From contig NZ_LZJW01000151.1 of NCBI RefSeq assembly GCF_001667885.1, forward strand, positions 1 to 64,000: 64,000 nt of DNA, written 5' to 3'. Positions 11,100-18,909 of this stretch are shown piece after piece; the stretch's first letter is position 1; each line of letters begins with the position of its first letter. This DNA is from Mycobacterium scrofulaceum. Its GTDB lineage: Bacteria > Actinomycetota > Actinomycetes > Mycobacteriales > Mycobacteriaceae. Made by a program: the position numbers and the translations under genes. A model generated the notes under the pieces. That model was not told the DNA's origin, made no database searches, and saw nothing but the letters and a program-made list of their open reading frames with translations.

Positions 11100-11417
11100 A
11101 TGAGTGCACCCAACACACTGAGCACCGACTTCGACCTGATGCGGTCGGTTGCGGGCACCACGGACGCCCGCAATGAGGAGATCCGGGCCATGCTGCAGGC
11201 ATTCATCGGCCAGATGAGCGCGGTGCCCCCGTCGGTGTGGGGAGGGGTCGCCGCCGCGCGGTTCAGAGACGTGGTGGATCGCTGGAATGCCGAGTCGTTG
11301 CGGCTCTACCACGTCCTGCACGCGATCGGCGAGACCATCCGGCGCAACGCGGCCACCCTGCAGGAGGCCGGCCACGGCCACGCGGCCCACATCGCCGCCA
11401 CCGGCGCAAACCTGTGA
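11100..11417 (+). CDS. esxU: WXG100-family ESX-4 substrate EsxU
   Basis: Small secreted helical-hairpin protein, 105 residues, exported by ESX-4 as a heterodimer with EsxT. The turn motif is [11 protein letters not shown] (W-x-G at about residues 41-43). The ATG at 11100 is chosen because it gives the same 105-residue length and N-terminus ([19 protein letters not shown]) that I recall for M. tuberculosis EsxU; the frame is open further upstream. The ribosome binding site is weak. The stop overlaps or closely precedes the esxT start. Confidence 0.93.
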   Translation: MSAPNTLSTDFDLMRSVAGTTDARNEEIRAMLQAFIGQMSAVPPSVWGGVAAARFRDVVDRWNAESLRLYHVLHAIGETIRRNAATLQEAGHGHAAHIAATGANL

Positions 11418-11431
11418 TCGGGGGATCATCC

Positions 11432-11728
11432 GTGGAATCGGCGTTGTCATATAACTTCGGCGAGATCGAGTATTCGGTGCGTCAGGAGATTCACACCACT
11501 TCGGCCCGCCTGAACGCGGCGCTGGACGAATTGAGGGCCCAGATCGCCCCATTGCAGCAGCTCTGGACTCGCGAGGCTGCGGCCGCCTACCAGCTAGAGC
11601 AGCAGAAATGGCACCAGGCCGCTAGCGCTCTCAACGAGATTCTGGTCGATCTGGGCAACGCGGTCCGCGACGGCGCGGACGAGGTGGCGGACGCCGACCG
11701 GCGGGCGGCAAGCGCCTGGGGACGCTAG
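11432..11728 (+). CDS. esxT: WXG100-family ESX-4 substrate EsxT
   Basis: Partner of EsxU, 98 residues. The protein carries the variant turn QQLWTREAAAAYQ (W-x-R in place of W-x-G) between two helices, as EsxT proteins do. Two GTG starts are possible. The one at 11432 has GGGGGA 6 nt upstream and is used here. The one at 11414 overlaps the esxU stop as GTGA and would add six residues. The C-terminus ends shortly after DADRRAASAWGR. The next sequence is a strong hairpin that probably ends the operon. Confidence 0.9.
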   Translation: MESALSYNFGEIEYSVRQEIHTTSARLNAALDELRAQIAPLQQLWTREAAAAYQLEQQKWHQAASALNEILVDLGNAVRDGADEVADADRRAASAWGR

Positions 11729-11743
11729 CCGCGCCCTAGTCGT

Positions 11744-11784
11744 CTGTGTGGTCCCGGCGGAGGAGAGCCGCTGGGACCACACAG
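11744..11784 (+). terminator. Strong hairpin after esxT
   Basis: Left arm CTGTGTGGTCCCGGCGG (11744-11760) pairs with right arm CCGCTGGGACCACACAG (11768-11784): 17 bp with a single G-U wobble and a 7-nt loop. The sequence TCATTTTG follows. It most likely terminates the eccC4-to-esxT transcript; an attenuator for rplM is less likely because the probable rplM promoter lies further downstream. Confidence 0.7.
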
Positions 11785-11813
11785 TCATTTTGACCTGCGG
11801 GGACGCGCGTCGG

Positions 11814-11819
11814 TAAGCT
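11814..11819 (+). promoter_or_regulatory. Possible -10 box of the rplM-rpsI operon
   Basis: TAAGCT lies between the hairpin and rplM. A transcript starting near 11826 would have a leader of about 120 nt ending in the AAAGAAAAGG ribosome binding region. Long leaders are usual for ribosomal protein operons; no specific L13-binding structure was identified. Confidence 0.35.
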
Positions 11820-11945
11820 GCTCGGTTGGCGTGCGGTACGCCGGGCCTCGGGTCAATGTCGGTCGCCGAGACCACCCAACCGCTAACGCCTGACCGGCAC
11901 CCGGCTCGACCCGGGATCCACCTCGAGAAAGAAAAGGTAAGCGCT

Positions 11946-12389
11946 GTGCCCACCTACGCGCCAAAGGCGGGTGACACCACGCGGTCGTGGTACGTCATCG
12001 ACGCCACGGACGTGGTGCTTGGCCGCCTTGCCGTCGCGGCAGCCACCCTGCTGCGCGGCAAGCACAAGCCGACGTTCGCCCCCAATGTCGATGGCGGTGA
12101 CTTCGTCATCGTCATCAACGCCGACAAGGTCGCCCTGTCCGGCGACAAACTGCAGAGCAAGCTGGCTTACCGCCACTCGGGGTACCCCGGCGGCCTGCAC
12201 TCGCGCACGACCGGCGAGCTGATGGAGAAGCACCCCGACCGCGTCGTCGAGAAGGCGATCGTCGGCATGCTGCCCAAGAACAAGCTCAGCCGTCAGATCC
12301 AGCGCAAACTCCACGTCTACGCCGGCCCGGAGCACCCGCACGCCGCTCAGAAGCCGGTTCCGTACGAGATCAAGCAGGTGGCCCAGTGA
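11946..12389 (+). CDS. rplM: 50S ribosomal protein L13
   Basis: 147 residues from a GTG start with AAAAGG upstream, the length I recall for M. tuberculosis L13. Family signature stretches are [20 protein letters not shown], the HSGYPGGL turn and [11 protein letters not shown]13 is an early-assembly 50S protein. It overlaps rpsI by GTGA, so the two are translated together, as in nearly all bacteria. The upstream frame is open but lacks L13-like sequence. Confidence 0.97.
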   Translation: MPTYAPKAGDTTRSWYVIDATDVVLGRLAVAAATLLRGKHKPTFAPNVDGGDFVIVINADKVALSGDKLQSKLAYRHSGYPGGLHSRTTGELMEKHPDRVVEKAIVGMLPKNKLSRQIQRKLHVYAGPEHPHAAQKPVPYEIKQVAQ

Positions 12390-12874
12390 CCGAAACGACC
12401 GAGGCCCTGGACCCCACGGCCACCCCGGAAACCCCCGACGTCCCGGCCGAGGCGCCCGCCCCCGCGGCCGCCGAGTCCTTCGTCTTCGACCGGCCCATCC
12501 AGACCGTCGGCCGCCGCAAGGAGGCCGTGGTGCGGGTGCGCCTGGTGCCCGGCACCGGCAAGTTCGACCTCAATGGCCGCAGCCTGGAGGACTACTTCCC
12601 CAACAAGGTGCACCAGCAGCTCATCAAGGCTCCGCTGGTCACGGTCGACCGGGTGGAGAACTTCGACATCTTCGCCCTGCTGCACGGGGGCGGCCCGTCG
12701 GGCCAGGCCGGTGCGCTGCGGCTGGGCATCGCCCGGGCGCTGATCGTGGCGCAGCCCGAGGACCGGCCGGCGCTGAAGAAGGCCGGCTTCCTCACCCGCG
12801 ACCCGCGTGCCACCGAGCGCAAGAAGTACGGCTTGAAGAAGGCCCGCAAGGCGCCTCAGTACAGCAAGCGCTGA
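12386..12874 (+). CDS. rpsI: 30S ribosomal protein S9
   Basis: 162 residues. The conserved S9 core starts at about residue 44 ([21 protein letters not shown]) and ends with the invariant C-terminal arm ending YSKR, which reaches the P-site tRNA. The acidic, Pro/Ala-rich N-terminal 40 residues are an actinobacterial extension and make this protein about ten residues longer than I recall for M. tuberculosis. The GTG start overlaps the rplM stop by 4 bp. Confidence 0.97.
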   Translation: MTETTEALDPTATPETPDVPAEAPAPAAAESFVFDRPIQTVGRRKEAVVRVRLVPGTGKFDLNGRSLEDYFPNKVHQQLIKAPLVTVDRVENFDIFALLHGGGPSGQAGALRLGIARALIVAQPEDRPALKKAGFLTRDPRATERKKYGLKKARKAPQYSKR

Positions 12875-12884
12875 TCAACCATCA

Positions 12885-12975
12885 CTTTCTGGCCGCAACG
12901 GGGCCTCAAACTGGGACGTCCCGCGCTTCCTTCGGCGTGTCTGCGCCCAAACGAGCCCCGTTTCGGTCAGAAAAG
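12885..12975. repeat. Long inverted repeat between rpsI and glmM
   Basis: The arms CTTTCTGGCCGCAACGGGGC (12885-12904) and its near reverse complement (from 12955, beginning GCCCCGTTTCGGTCAG) match at 18 of 20 positions. The 50-nt interior contains the perfect palindrome GGGACGTCCC (12913-12922). It could be an elaborate terminator for rplM-rpsI or a structured leader for glmM; there is no T-run. Confidence 0.6.
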
Positions 12976-13023
12976 AACGGGCACGTTAGGTGCTGAACCG
13001 TCAACTGTGAGAGGTTTGTCCGC

Positions 13024-14361
13024 ATGGGTCGACTATTCGGCACCGACGGTGTCCGTGGGGTCGCCAACCGGGAGTTGACCGCCGAGCTGGCGCTCGAGCT
13101 GGGCGCCGCCGCCGCGCGGCACCTGGCCAGCGCGGGCGGACCCGGCCGGCGCGTCGCCGTGATCGGGCGCGACCCCCGCGCCAGCGGCGAGATGCTCGAG
13201 GCCGCCGTGATCGCCGGGCTGACCAGCCAGGGCGTCGACGCGCTGCGGGTCGGGGTGCTGCCCACGCCCGCGGTCGCGTACCTGACCGGCGCGTACGACG
13301 CCGACTTCGGGGTGATGATCTCGGCGTCGCACAACCCGATGCCCGACAACGGCATCAAGATCTTCGGCCCCGGTGGCCGCAAGCTCGACGACGACACCGA
13401 GGACCGGATCGAGGCGCTGGTCACCGCGGAAGTCGGGATGCGCCCCATCGGCGCCGGGATCGGCCGCGTCATCGACGCCGAAGACGCCGACGACCGCTAC
13501 CTGCGCCACCTGAGCAAGGCCAGCACGCTGCGGCTCGACGGCCTGACCGTGGTGGTCGACTGCGCCCACGGCGCGGCCTCGTCGGTGGCGCCGCGCGCCT
13601 ACCGCGCGGCCGGCGCGCGGGTCATCGCGATCAACGCCGACCCCAACGGCCTGAACATCAACGACAACTGCGGCTCCACCCATCTGGATTCGCTGCGCGC
13701 CGCGGTCATCGCCCACCGCGCCGACCTGGGCCTGGCCCATGACGGGGACGCCGACCGCTGCCTGGCCATCGACGCCAACGGCGAGCTGGTCGACGGCGAC
13801 GCGATCATGGTCGTGCTCGCGCTGGCCATGCGCGACGCCGGCGAGCTGGCCTCCGACACGTTGGTGGCCACCGTGATGAGCAACCTCGGGCTGCACCTGG
13901 CCATGCGTGCTGCCGGGATCACCGTGCGCACCACCGGCGTCGGCGACCGCTACGTCCTCGAGGAGCTGCGGGCCGGCGACTACAGCCTGGGCGGCGAGCA
14001 GTCCGGCCACATCGTGATGCCCGCCCTGGGCTCCACCGGCGACGGCATCGTCACCGGGCTGCGGCTGATGACGCGCATGGTGCAGACCGGCTCGTCGCTG
14101 ACCGAGCTCGCCGCGCCGATGCAGACGCTGCCGCAGGTGCTGATCAACGTCCGGGTGGCCGACAAGGACACCGCCGCCGCCGCGCCAGCCGTGCGCACCG
14201 CGGTTGGCGACGCCGAGGCCGAACTCGGCGACACGGGCCGAATCCTGTTGCGCCCCTCCGGAACCGAGCCCGTAATCCGGGTGATGGTGGAAGCGCCCGA
14301 GGCGGACGTCGCCCAGCGCGTGGCGAACCGGGTCGCCGAGGCGGTCAGCTCCGCGCACTGA
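13024..14361 (+). CDS. glmM: Phosphoglucosamine mutase
   Basis: Converts glucosamine-6-phosphate to glucosamine-1-phosphate, the second committed step to UDP-GlcNAc and peptidoglycan; it follows GlmS, whose gene lies 4.5 kb downstream. 445 residues, normal for the family. The phosphoserine loop is [12 protein letters not shown] (Ser102), the Mg-binding loop is HDGDADRC, the sugar-binding motif is GGEQSGH, and the C-terminal phosphate-binding loop is [14 protein letters not shown]. The ATG has a GAGAGG site 10 nt upstream. M. tuberculosis calls it mrsA. Confidence 0.97.
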   Translation: MGRLFGTDGVRGVANRELTAELALELGAAAARHLASAGGPGRRVAVIGRDPRASGEMLEAAVIAGLTSQGVDALRVGVLPTPAVAYLTGAYDADFGVMISASHNPMPDNGIKIFGPGGRKLDDDTEDRIEALVTAEVGMRPIGAGIGRVIDAEDADDRYLRHLSKASTLRLDGLTVVVDCAHGAASSVAPRAYRAAGARVIAINADPNGLNINDNCGSTHLDSLRAAVIAHRADLGLAHDGDADRCLAIDANGELVDGDAIMVVLALAMRDAGELASDTLVATVMSNLGLHLAMRAAGITVRTTGVGDRYVLEELRAGDYSLGGEQSGHIVMPALGSTGDGIVTGLRLMTRMVQTGSSLTELAAPMQTLPQVLINVRVADKDTAAAAPAVRTAVGDAEAELGDTGRILLRPSGTEPVIRVMVEAPEADVAQRVANRVAEAVSSAH

Positions 14362-14373
14362 ATCTCCCCGGAA

Positions 14374-14391
14374 CCCGGGCGCGCGCCCGGG
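14374..14391. repeat. Perfect GC palindrome after glmM
   Basis: CCCGGGCGCGCGCCCGGG, 18 bp, 12 nt after the glmM stop. As RNA it gives a 7-bp GC stem with a 4-nt loop. It could stall or terminate transcription or shield the 3' end, but no T-run follows. Confidence 0.5.
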
Positions 14392-14404
14392 CGTCGGATT
14401 AGGC

Positions 14405-14734
14405 ATGAGATACGACAGGGGAACACGACCGGTCGCCGTGGCCCGCACCGAGATCGACGTGCCGGCGACGCACCGCATCGCCGACCAGTTTCGCGCCGCT
14501 GCTGACCTGCTCGACCGCGCCCTCAGCGATCAGCTGGGCCGGCTGGCTTTCGGCGGCGCCGGCGCCGGGCGGGCACACACCGCGCGCGGTGACGCGCTGC
14601 GCGTCGAGGTGGAGCGGCTGACCGCCGAAGTGGCGCAGTGGTCGCGGGTGTCGGCCGAGATCGCCGCGGCCCTGCGCACCAGCGCCGACCGCTACGCCGA
14701 CGCGGAGCTGTACGCGGCGCAACGGATCGCCTGA
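14405..14734 (+). CDS. EspC-like small protein, possible type VII substrate
   Basis: 109 residues, corresponding in position to Rv3440c. It is all-helical in appearance, with no signal peptide or membrane segment. The region from about residue 22 (HRIADQFRAAADLLDR) to the end resembles the EspC/DUF2580 type of ESX substrate: two amphipathic helices separated by a Gly/Ala-rich turn (AFGGAGAGRAHTARGD). Near the C-terminus YADAE matches the YxxxD/E type VII export signal. A GTG at 14441 could be the start instead. The next gene begins 2 bp after this stop and encodes a long WXG-like protein, so the pair resembles EspC/EspA-type or PE/PPE-type partner pairs. The substrate role is inference. Confidence 0.65.
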   Translation: MRYDRGTRPVAVARTEIDVPATHRIADQFRAAADLLDRALSDQLGRLAFGGAGAGRAHTARGDALRVEVERLTAEVAQWSRVSAEIAAALRTSADRYADAELYAAQRIA

Positions 14735-14736
14735 TC

Positions 14737-16083
14737 GTGGCCGAGCGGTTGGATGTCACCGGGCGGCTCGCCGAGGGCCTGCCCGCCGTCGAGCGCACAC
14801 AGATCTACGTGCGGGCCTGCCACGCGCTGGGCTACCAGCATCCCGACCTGACGGCGCATCCCGCACAGCTGCGCGATTGGTACGGCACCGAAGACGGACT
14901 CGACCTGCGCGCCCTCGACCGCGACTGCGCGGAGCTGCGGGCGGCGGGCGAGACGGTCGCCGAGGCGTTGCGCATGCAGCGCGCCCAGGTGGCCGAGCTG
15001 GCCGCGGCGTGGACCGGGCCGGCCGGCGACGCCGCGGTGCGGTTTGTCGAGCGCCACTGCGACGCCGCCGGCGAGGTCGCCACCGAGCTGCGCGCGGCCG
15101 CCCAACGGTGTGAGTCACTGCGCGACAACCTGTGGTACCTCGTCGATTCGAAAGTCGCGACCGCCATCGCCGTGGACGACGGCACCCAGGCGCAGCGGTC
15201 GGCGTGGCTGGCCGCGGCCGCCACGGTCACGACCGGGCCCGGTGACCACCCCGTCGCCGAGGAGGTGGTCCGCGAGCAAGTCCTGCCGTACGTGGACAAC
15301 GAGATTCGCAACGACTGGCTGACGACGATGCGGTCGACGCGCGACGGCGTCGACACCGCCTACGACATGGTCACCGATCGGATGGCCGCCGCGCCGACGG
15401 TGCGCTTCGAAGCCCCCGGCGATCTAGGCCCCGGTTACCAGCCGCCGCGGGCGGCCCCGCCCAGCGCCCCGCCCGTCGCAGTGACGCCCGCGGCCGCCGT
15501 CCCGAGCCTCGTGCCGGATCCGGCGCCGACGGCGACCACGCTCGCGCCGGCTCCGGTCCCCGCTGCGCCGCAACCGGATTGGGGGGCCACGGCCGGTGAC
15601 GCGGCCGGCCTGCCGGCGGGCGATCTGGGGGGCGGGCTCGGCGGCGGGCTCGGCAGCGGCGGCGGCGCGGGTCTGCTCGGGTTGGCCAGCAGGATCGTCG
15701 ACGCGGTCGGTGGGCTGATCGGCGCGGCGGGCGACGGGTTGGCGAGCGACGGCGGAGACGGCTTCGACGAGGGCGACGCCTTCGACGAGGAGCCGTTCAA
15801 GCCCGACGACAAGGACGACGACGGGCCCCATGACGCCGAAGACGTCGAGGACACCGAAGGGGTCAAGCCCGATGCGGCGGCTCAGCCCGTCGACACGCCT
15901 GAACCCGTCGACCCGGCGCCTGCCTCGACGCCGGTGCCCGCGGACGCACCGGCACCGGTCGACGCGCCGATCGGCGCACCGCCACCGATCGGCGCACCGG
16001 CGGCGGGTGGGCCGCCGCCGGCCACCGACGGCAAGACGCCCTGCGAGATCGCCGCCGACCAGCTGCCGCAGGCGGGTCAGTGA
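14737..16083 (+). CDS. Large WXG-like protein with acidic Pro-rich tail (Rv3439c position)
   Basis: 448 residues from the GTG 2 bp after the preceding gene. Residues 1-210 are helical and carry an AAWTGPAGDAAVRFVERHC segment at about residue 90, which looks like a WXG-type helical turn. Residues 225-330 are Pro/Ala-rich and include a Gly-rich stretch (GGGLGGGLGSGGGAG). Residues 345-448 are strongly acidic and then Pro/Ala-rich, ending in a short segment with a single Cys. No signal peptide or confident membrane segment is visible. The domain plan resembles long ESX-associated proteins of the Esp class. Function is unknown; co-secretion with the small protein encoded upstream is inference. Confidence 0.65.
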   Translation: MAERLDVTGRLAEGLPAVERTQIYVRACHALGYQHPDLTAHPAQLRDWYGTEDGLDLRALDRDCAELRAAGETVAEALRMQRAQVAELAAAWTGPAGDAAVRFVERHCDAAGEVATELRAAAQRCESLRDNLWYLVDSKVATAIAVDDGTQAQRSAWLAAAATVTTGPGDHPVAEEVVREQVLPYVDNEIRNDWLTTMRSTRDGVDTAYDMVTDRMAAAPTVRFEAPGDLGPGYQPPRAAPPSAPPVAVTPAAAVPSLVPDPAPTATTLAPAPVPAAPQPDWGATAGDAAGLPAGDLGGGLGGGLGSGGGAGLLGLASRIVDAVGGLIGAAGDGLASDGGDGFDEGDAFDEEPFKPDDKDDDGPHDAEDVEDTEGVKPDAAAQPVDTPEPVDPAPASTPVPADAPAPVDAPIGAPPPIGAPAAGGPPPATDGKTPCEIAADQLPQAGQ

Positions 16084-16087
16084 TTGC

Positions 16088-17131
16088 TCAGCCCGGGCGC
16101 AGCGACAGCACGTCCTCGACGAAGCGCACGGATTCGGCGCGGTCGGTGGCCAGGGGGCTGAGCAGCAGGGTCGTCACCCCGGCATCGGCGAACGCGGCCA
16201 GGCGTTCGGCGACGTACCCGCGCGGGCCGACCAGCGACATCCCTCGCACCAGCTCGTCGGGCACCGCGTCGATGGCCTCGCGTTTGCGGCCGGACAGGTA
16301 CAGCTCCTGGATGCGGTCGGCGACCTCGCCGAACCCGTAACGCGTCGCCAGGGCGTGGTAGAAGTTGCGGCCCTTGGCACCCATCCCGCCGAGGTAGAGG
16401 CCCAGCTGCGGCTTGACCCACGCCAGCCGCTCGTCGACGTCGTCACCGATGGCCACCGACGCGTGCACCATGACGTCCAACGGGCCCAGCGCGGGATCCC
16501 GCTTGGCCGCACCCGCCGCCAGCGCGTCACCCCACACCGACGCGGCCTTGTCCGGCAGGTAGAAGACGGGCTGCCAGCCCTCGGCGATCTCGGCGGTCAG
16601 CTCGACGTTCTTCGGCCCCAGCGCGGCGATCGTGATCGGGATGCGTTCGCGCACAGGGTGATTGATGAGCTGCAGGCTCTTGCCCAGCCCTGTGCCGCGG
16701 TCGGGCGGCAGCGGGATCTGGTAGTGCTTGCCGTTGTGCTGCAGGCGTTCCCGGCGCCACACCTTGCGGCAAATCTCCACGATCTCGCGGGTGCGGCCCA
16801 GCGGCGCGTCAAACTCGACGCCGTGAAAGCCCTCAATCACCTGCGGTCCGGACGTGCCGATCCCCAGCCGGAAACGCCCGTCGGACACGAAGTCCAGCCC
16901 CGCGGCCGTCATCGCCAGCAGCGAGGGGGTGCGGACGTAAATGGGAAACACGCCCGAGGCCAACTCGACGGTGCTCGTCTTGGCCGCGAGATACCCGAGC
17001 TGGCTCACCGCGTCGAAGGCGTACGCCTCGGCCACCACGGCGATGTCGATGCCGGCCTTCTCGAGCTCCACCACGCGATCGACGGCCTGATGAAAGCCGC
17101 CCGAATAATCCAGAGCGATCCCGATTCGCAT
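16088..17131 (-). CDS. LLM-class F420-dependent oxidoreductase
   Basis: 347 residues with the TIM-barrel plan of luciferase-like monooxygenases (for example GVFPIYVRTPSLLAMTAAGLD, then RFRLGIGTSGPQVIEGFHG, the conserved flavin/F420-binding part). Mycobacteria carry dozens of these; most members of this branch use F420 rather than FMN, which is family knowledge and not visible directly. The substrate is unknown. The ATG at 17131 starts MRIGIALDYSGG; a TTG directly before it is in frame but unnecessary. It is convergent with the gene at 14737, with a 4-bp gap between stops. Confidence 0.85.
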   Translation of the reverse strand: MRIGIALDYSGGFHQAVDRVVELEKAGIDIAVVAEAYAFDAVSQLGYLAAKTSTVELASGVFPIYVRTPSLLAMTAAGLDFVSDGRFRLGIGTSGPQVIEGFHGVEFDAPLGRTREIVEICRKVWRRERLQHNGKHYQIPLPPDRGTGLGKSLQLINHPVRERIPITIAALGPKNVELTAEIAEGWQPVFYLPDKAASVWGDALAAGAAKRDPALGPLDVMVHASVAIGDDVDERLAWVKPQLGLYLGGMGAKGRNFYHALATRYGFGEVADRIQELYLSGRKREAIDAVPDELVRGMSLVGPRGYVAERLAAFADAGVTTLLLSPLATDRAESVRFVEDVLSLRPG

Positions 17132-17158
17132 CAACGACAGATATCACGACGGCGCCCA

Positions 17159-17200
17159 TGCGCCGCGGCGGCTCGGCACCTGTGCGCCGCGGCGGCTCGG
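17159..17200. repeat. 18-bp tandem direct repeat
   Basis: TGCGCCGCGGCGGCTCGG occurs twice with a 24-bp period (17159-17176 and 17183-17200), upstream of the oxidoreductase gene. It is a small GC-rich duplication with no evident role. Confidence 0.6.
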
Positions 17201-17221
17201 AACGTTAGCCCCGTGACCGCG

Positions 17222-18061
17222 TCACTTCAACAGCGCGACGATCTTCTCCTCGAGCGGCGCGGCGGCGGCCTCGGGATCCAGCGGCTCCGTCTTGGGCAGC
17301 TGCACGTCGGCATCGGCGAAGTCCCGGTACGTTTTGTCGCCGCCCAGCGTGTAGAGCAGGTAACCGGTGAGCAGCGCGCGGACCGTCCGCTGCGTGCGCC
17401 GGTGCGGGCTGGCCAGGCCGAACACCTTCGTCAGCCGCCGGCCCTCTACCAGCCCGCCGGGCTGCGCCTTGCTGACCACGCGCAGCGTGGCGCCGTCCCA
17501 CGCGCGGGACAGCGACAGCGCGTTCGAGGTCAACGAGGTCGGATCGCCCGGTGCGCTCAGGATCAACCCAGGCAGCTTCAGCGACGTCGCCGGCGCCTCG
17601 GCCGGGGGACTGGTGACGGCGGGAAACAACGCCGCCGCCGCGGCCAGCTTGTTCGGCATGCCGGCCGCGGCGAACACCGCCGCCGAGCCACCGAAACCGT
17701 GCCCGACCACACCGAGCTTGGCGGGATTCACGCTGATCTTGCCCGGCCCGAGCCGCACACCCGACACGATGTCCAGCGCGGTGCCGAGGTCGAAGGCGAA
17801 GTTCAGGACGGACGGGGCCAGGCCGCGCTCGGTGTCGGGAGCGCCGGCCACGATGCCCCAGGACGCCAGGTGTTCGAGCAGACCCGCATACCGGCCGGCC
17901 TTGGTCAGCCAGTCGTGCCCGAACGCGACGCCGGGCAGTCCCAGCCCCACCTCAGGGGTGTACACCACCCCGGGCAAACCGGCGAAGGCCAGGTCACCAC
18001 GCAAAACCCGATGCGGGCCACGGCGGTTGAGGGCTGCGAACAGCTTGCGGGTGCGGGCCAC
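17222..18061 (-). CDS. Alpha/beta-hydrolase-fold protein lacking the Ser nucleophile (Rv3438 type)
   Basis: 279 residues, resembling the dienelactone hydrolase/polyester-hydrolase branch and matching Rv3438 in position and length. Fold landmarks are LPGVAFGHDWLTKAGRYAGLLEHLASWG, the elbow strand KLGVVGHGFGGSAAVFAAA and a later LILSAPGDPTSL segment that would hold the acid. The elbow reads G-H-G-F-G, so glycine stands where the catalytic serine of G-x-S-x-G should be; the DNA is unambiguous there. A non-catalytic or altered-mechanism role follows if the alignment is right. No signal peptide is seen. Confidence 0.75.
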   Translation of the reverse strand: MARTRKLFAALNRRGPHRVLRGDLAFAGLPGVVYTPEVGLGLPGVAFGHDWLTKAGRYAGLLEHLASWGIVAGAPDTERGLAPSVLNFAFDLGTALDIVSGVRLGPGKISVNPAKLGVVGHGFGGSAAVFAAAGMPNKLAAAAALFPAVTSPPAEAPATSLKLPGLILSAPGDPTSLTSNALSLSRAWDGATLRVVSKAQPGGLVEGRRLTKVFGLASPHRRTQRTVRALLTGYLLYTLGGDKTYRDFADADVQLPKTEPLDPEAAAAPLEEKIVALLK

Positions 18062-18084
18062 GCGTCGACGTTAGCGCATCTCGG

Positions 18085-18306
18085 TCAGGCCATGACCTCG
18101 ATGACGCCCACCCGCCAGAGCGCCGCATACATGTGACGCAGCGGGAAGCTCAGTAACTTCGCGGCTGTGTCGACCATCGGGTCGCCGCTGGCGATCGGCT
18201 CGCGGTGCCGCCGCCGGGGCGCGGGGCTGGGGGCGGGTGCGGGCGCGAGGGTCAGGCTCGGCGCGGGCAGTTCGGTCATCACATCGTCGAACAGAACAGC
18301 GGTCAT
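18085..18306 (-). CDS. Small conserved-looking protein of unknown function
   Basis: 73 residues. The second ATG of an ATGATG pair is used because AGGAGAG lies at good spacing. The N-terminus is acidic/hydrophobic (MTAVLFDDVM), followed by a Pro/Ala-rich linker, a basic patch (APRRRHREP) and a C-terminal amphipathic helix (LLSFPLRHMYAALWRVGVIEVM). The strong ribosome binding site and the long AT-rich upstream region support a real gene. It precedes the hydrolase-fold gene on the same strand by 23 bp and may be its operon leader gene. I do not recognise the family. Confidence 0.6.
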   Translation of the reverse strand: MTAVLFDDVMTELPAPSLTLAPAPAPSPAPRRRHREPIASGDPMVDTAAKLLSFPLRHMYAALWRVGVIEVMA

Positions 18307-18309
18307 CAT

Positions 18310-18840
18310 TCTCTCCTAAAAGAAGCGGTGCGGAATTTCGGATTAACAGTTACTAACGGTTGGCTATCCGGCGACTTACGCGCTGTTTAAAATAATATGT
18401 CGAAGGCAAATTATCGACACGTTGTCAAACGACTAAGTCTGGGTAGCTGCACTATCGTCATTGATGTCTGGATAAAGGGACTATTGCTACAAATATATGG
18501 TCGCGCTCTGCGCATATGCACTGGTTAACCGGACAGTTCCCCAGGCGGTGGTGATCAGGCGGGCGTCAACGAGCTGTCCTTTCTGGTGGCTTCGGCGGTT
18601 GCCGGTTGTAGCCGATTCCAGAATTCTAAGTAGGCAAATTGGTACGGCGATGACGCAAACGAAAACGTCACAAATACATCAGGTGAAAAGCGTTTCTAAC
18701 GTTTATGAAGACGATGTAAAGACGATGGTCAGTGGCCCCGTGGCGCAAACCCGGGGGGATTCGCCCACGACGTCCATCCGGCTCCGTCCCAATACCGGTG
18801 ACCCGGGCCGCGAGGGGTCGGCCAAAACGGACCTTTCTGC
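18310..18840. other. AT-rich intergenic region upstream of glmS
   Basis: Over 500 bp between divergent genes, clearly lower in G+C than the surroundings, especially 18340-18520 and 18600-18720. No convincing gene is present. It contains GATTAACAGTT-AC-TAACG at 18341-18358, which recurs with one extra spacer base upstream of the gene at 44303. The composition suggests promoters and binding sites for nucleoid-associated or response-regulator proteins. Confidence 0.5.
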
Positions 18841-18894
18841 GCAGGTGGGCGGCCTAACCCCGGCCGCGGAGTGCGGGGTTGGGGGCCCACCTGC
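18841..18894. repeat. Hairpin abutting the glmS promoter
   Basis: GCAGGTGGGC (18841-18850) and GCCCACCTGC (18885-18894) are perfect reverse complements. Inside them AACCCCG pairs with CGGGGTT, giving 10 bp plus 7 bp around a small internal loop. It ends 2 bp before the probable -10 box of glmS, so it overlaps the -35 region and could act as an operator or as a roadblock to upstream transcription. Confidence 0.6.
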
Positions 18895-18896
18895 AC

Positions 18897-18902
18897 TACC
18901 CT
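18897..18902 (+). promoter_or_regulatory. -10 box of glmS (leaderless)
   Basis: TACCCT followed by 7 nt and the ATG of glmS, with no Shine-Dalgarno sequence. The transcript would start at or next to the start codon. This also excludes the glmS 5'-leader ribozyme type of control known in Firmicutes. Confidence 0.5.
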
Positions 18903-18909
18903 GGTTCGA

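Noticed and set aside
15830-18136. A 768-codon plus-strand frame across the F420-type oxidoreductase and hydrolase genes
   Set aside because: It is antisense to two recognisable proteins and is rich in Arg, Gln and His, as expected of a shadow frame.
18497-18909. A plus-strand frame in the AT-rich region before glmS
   Set aside because: It continues out of frame into glmS, lacks a ribosome binding site and shows no protein-like pattern.
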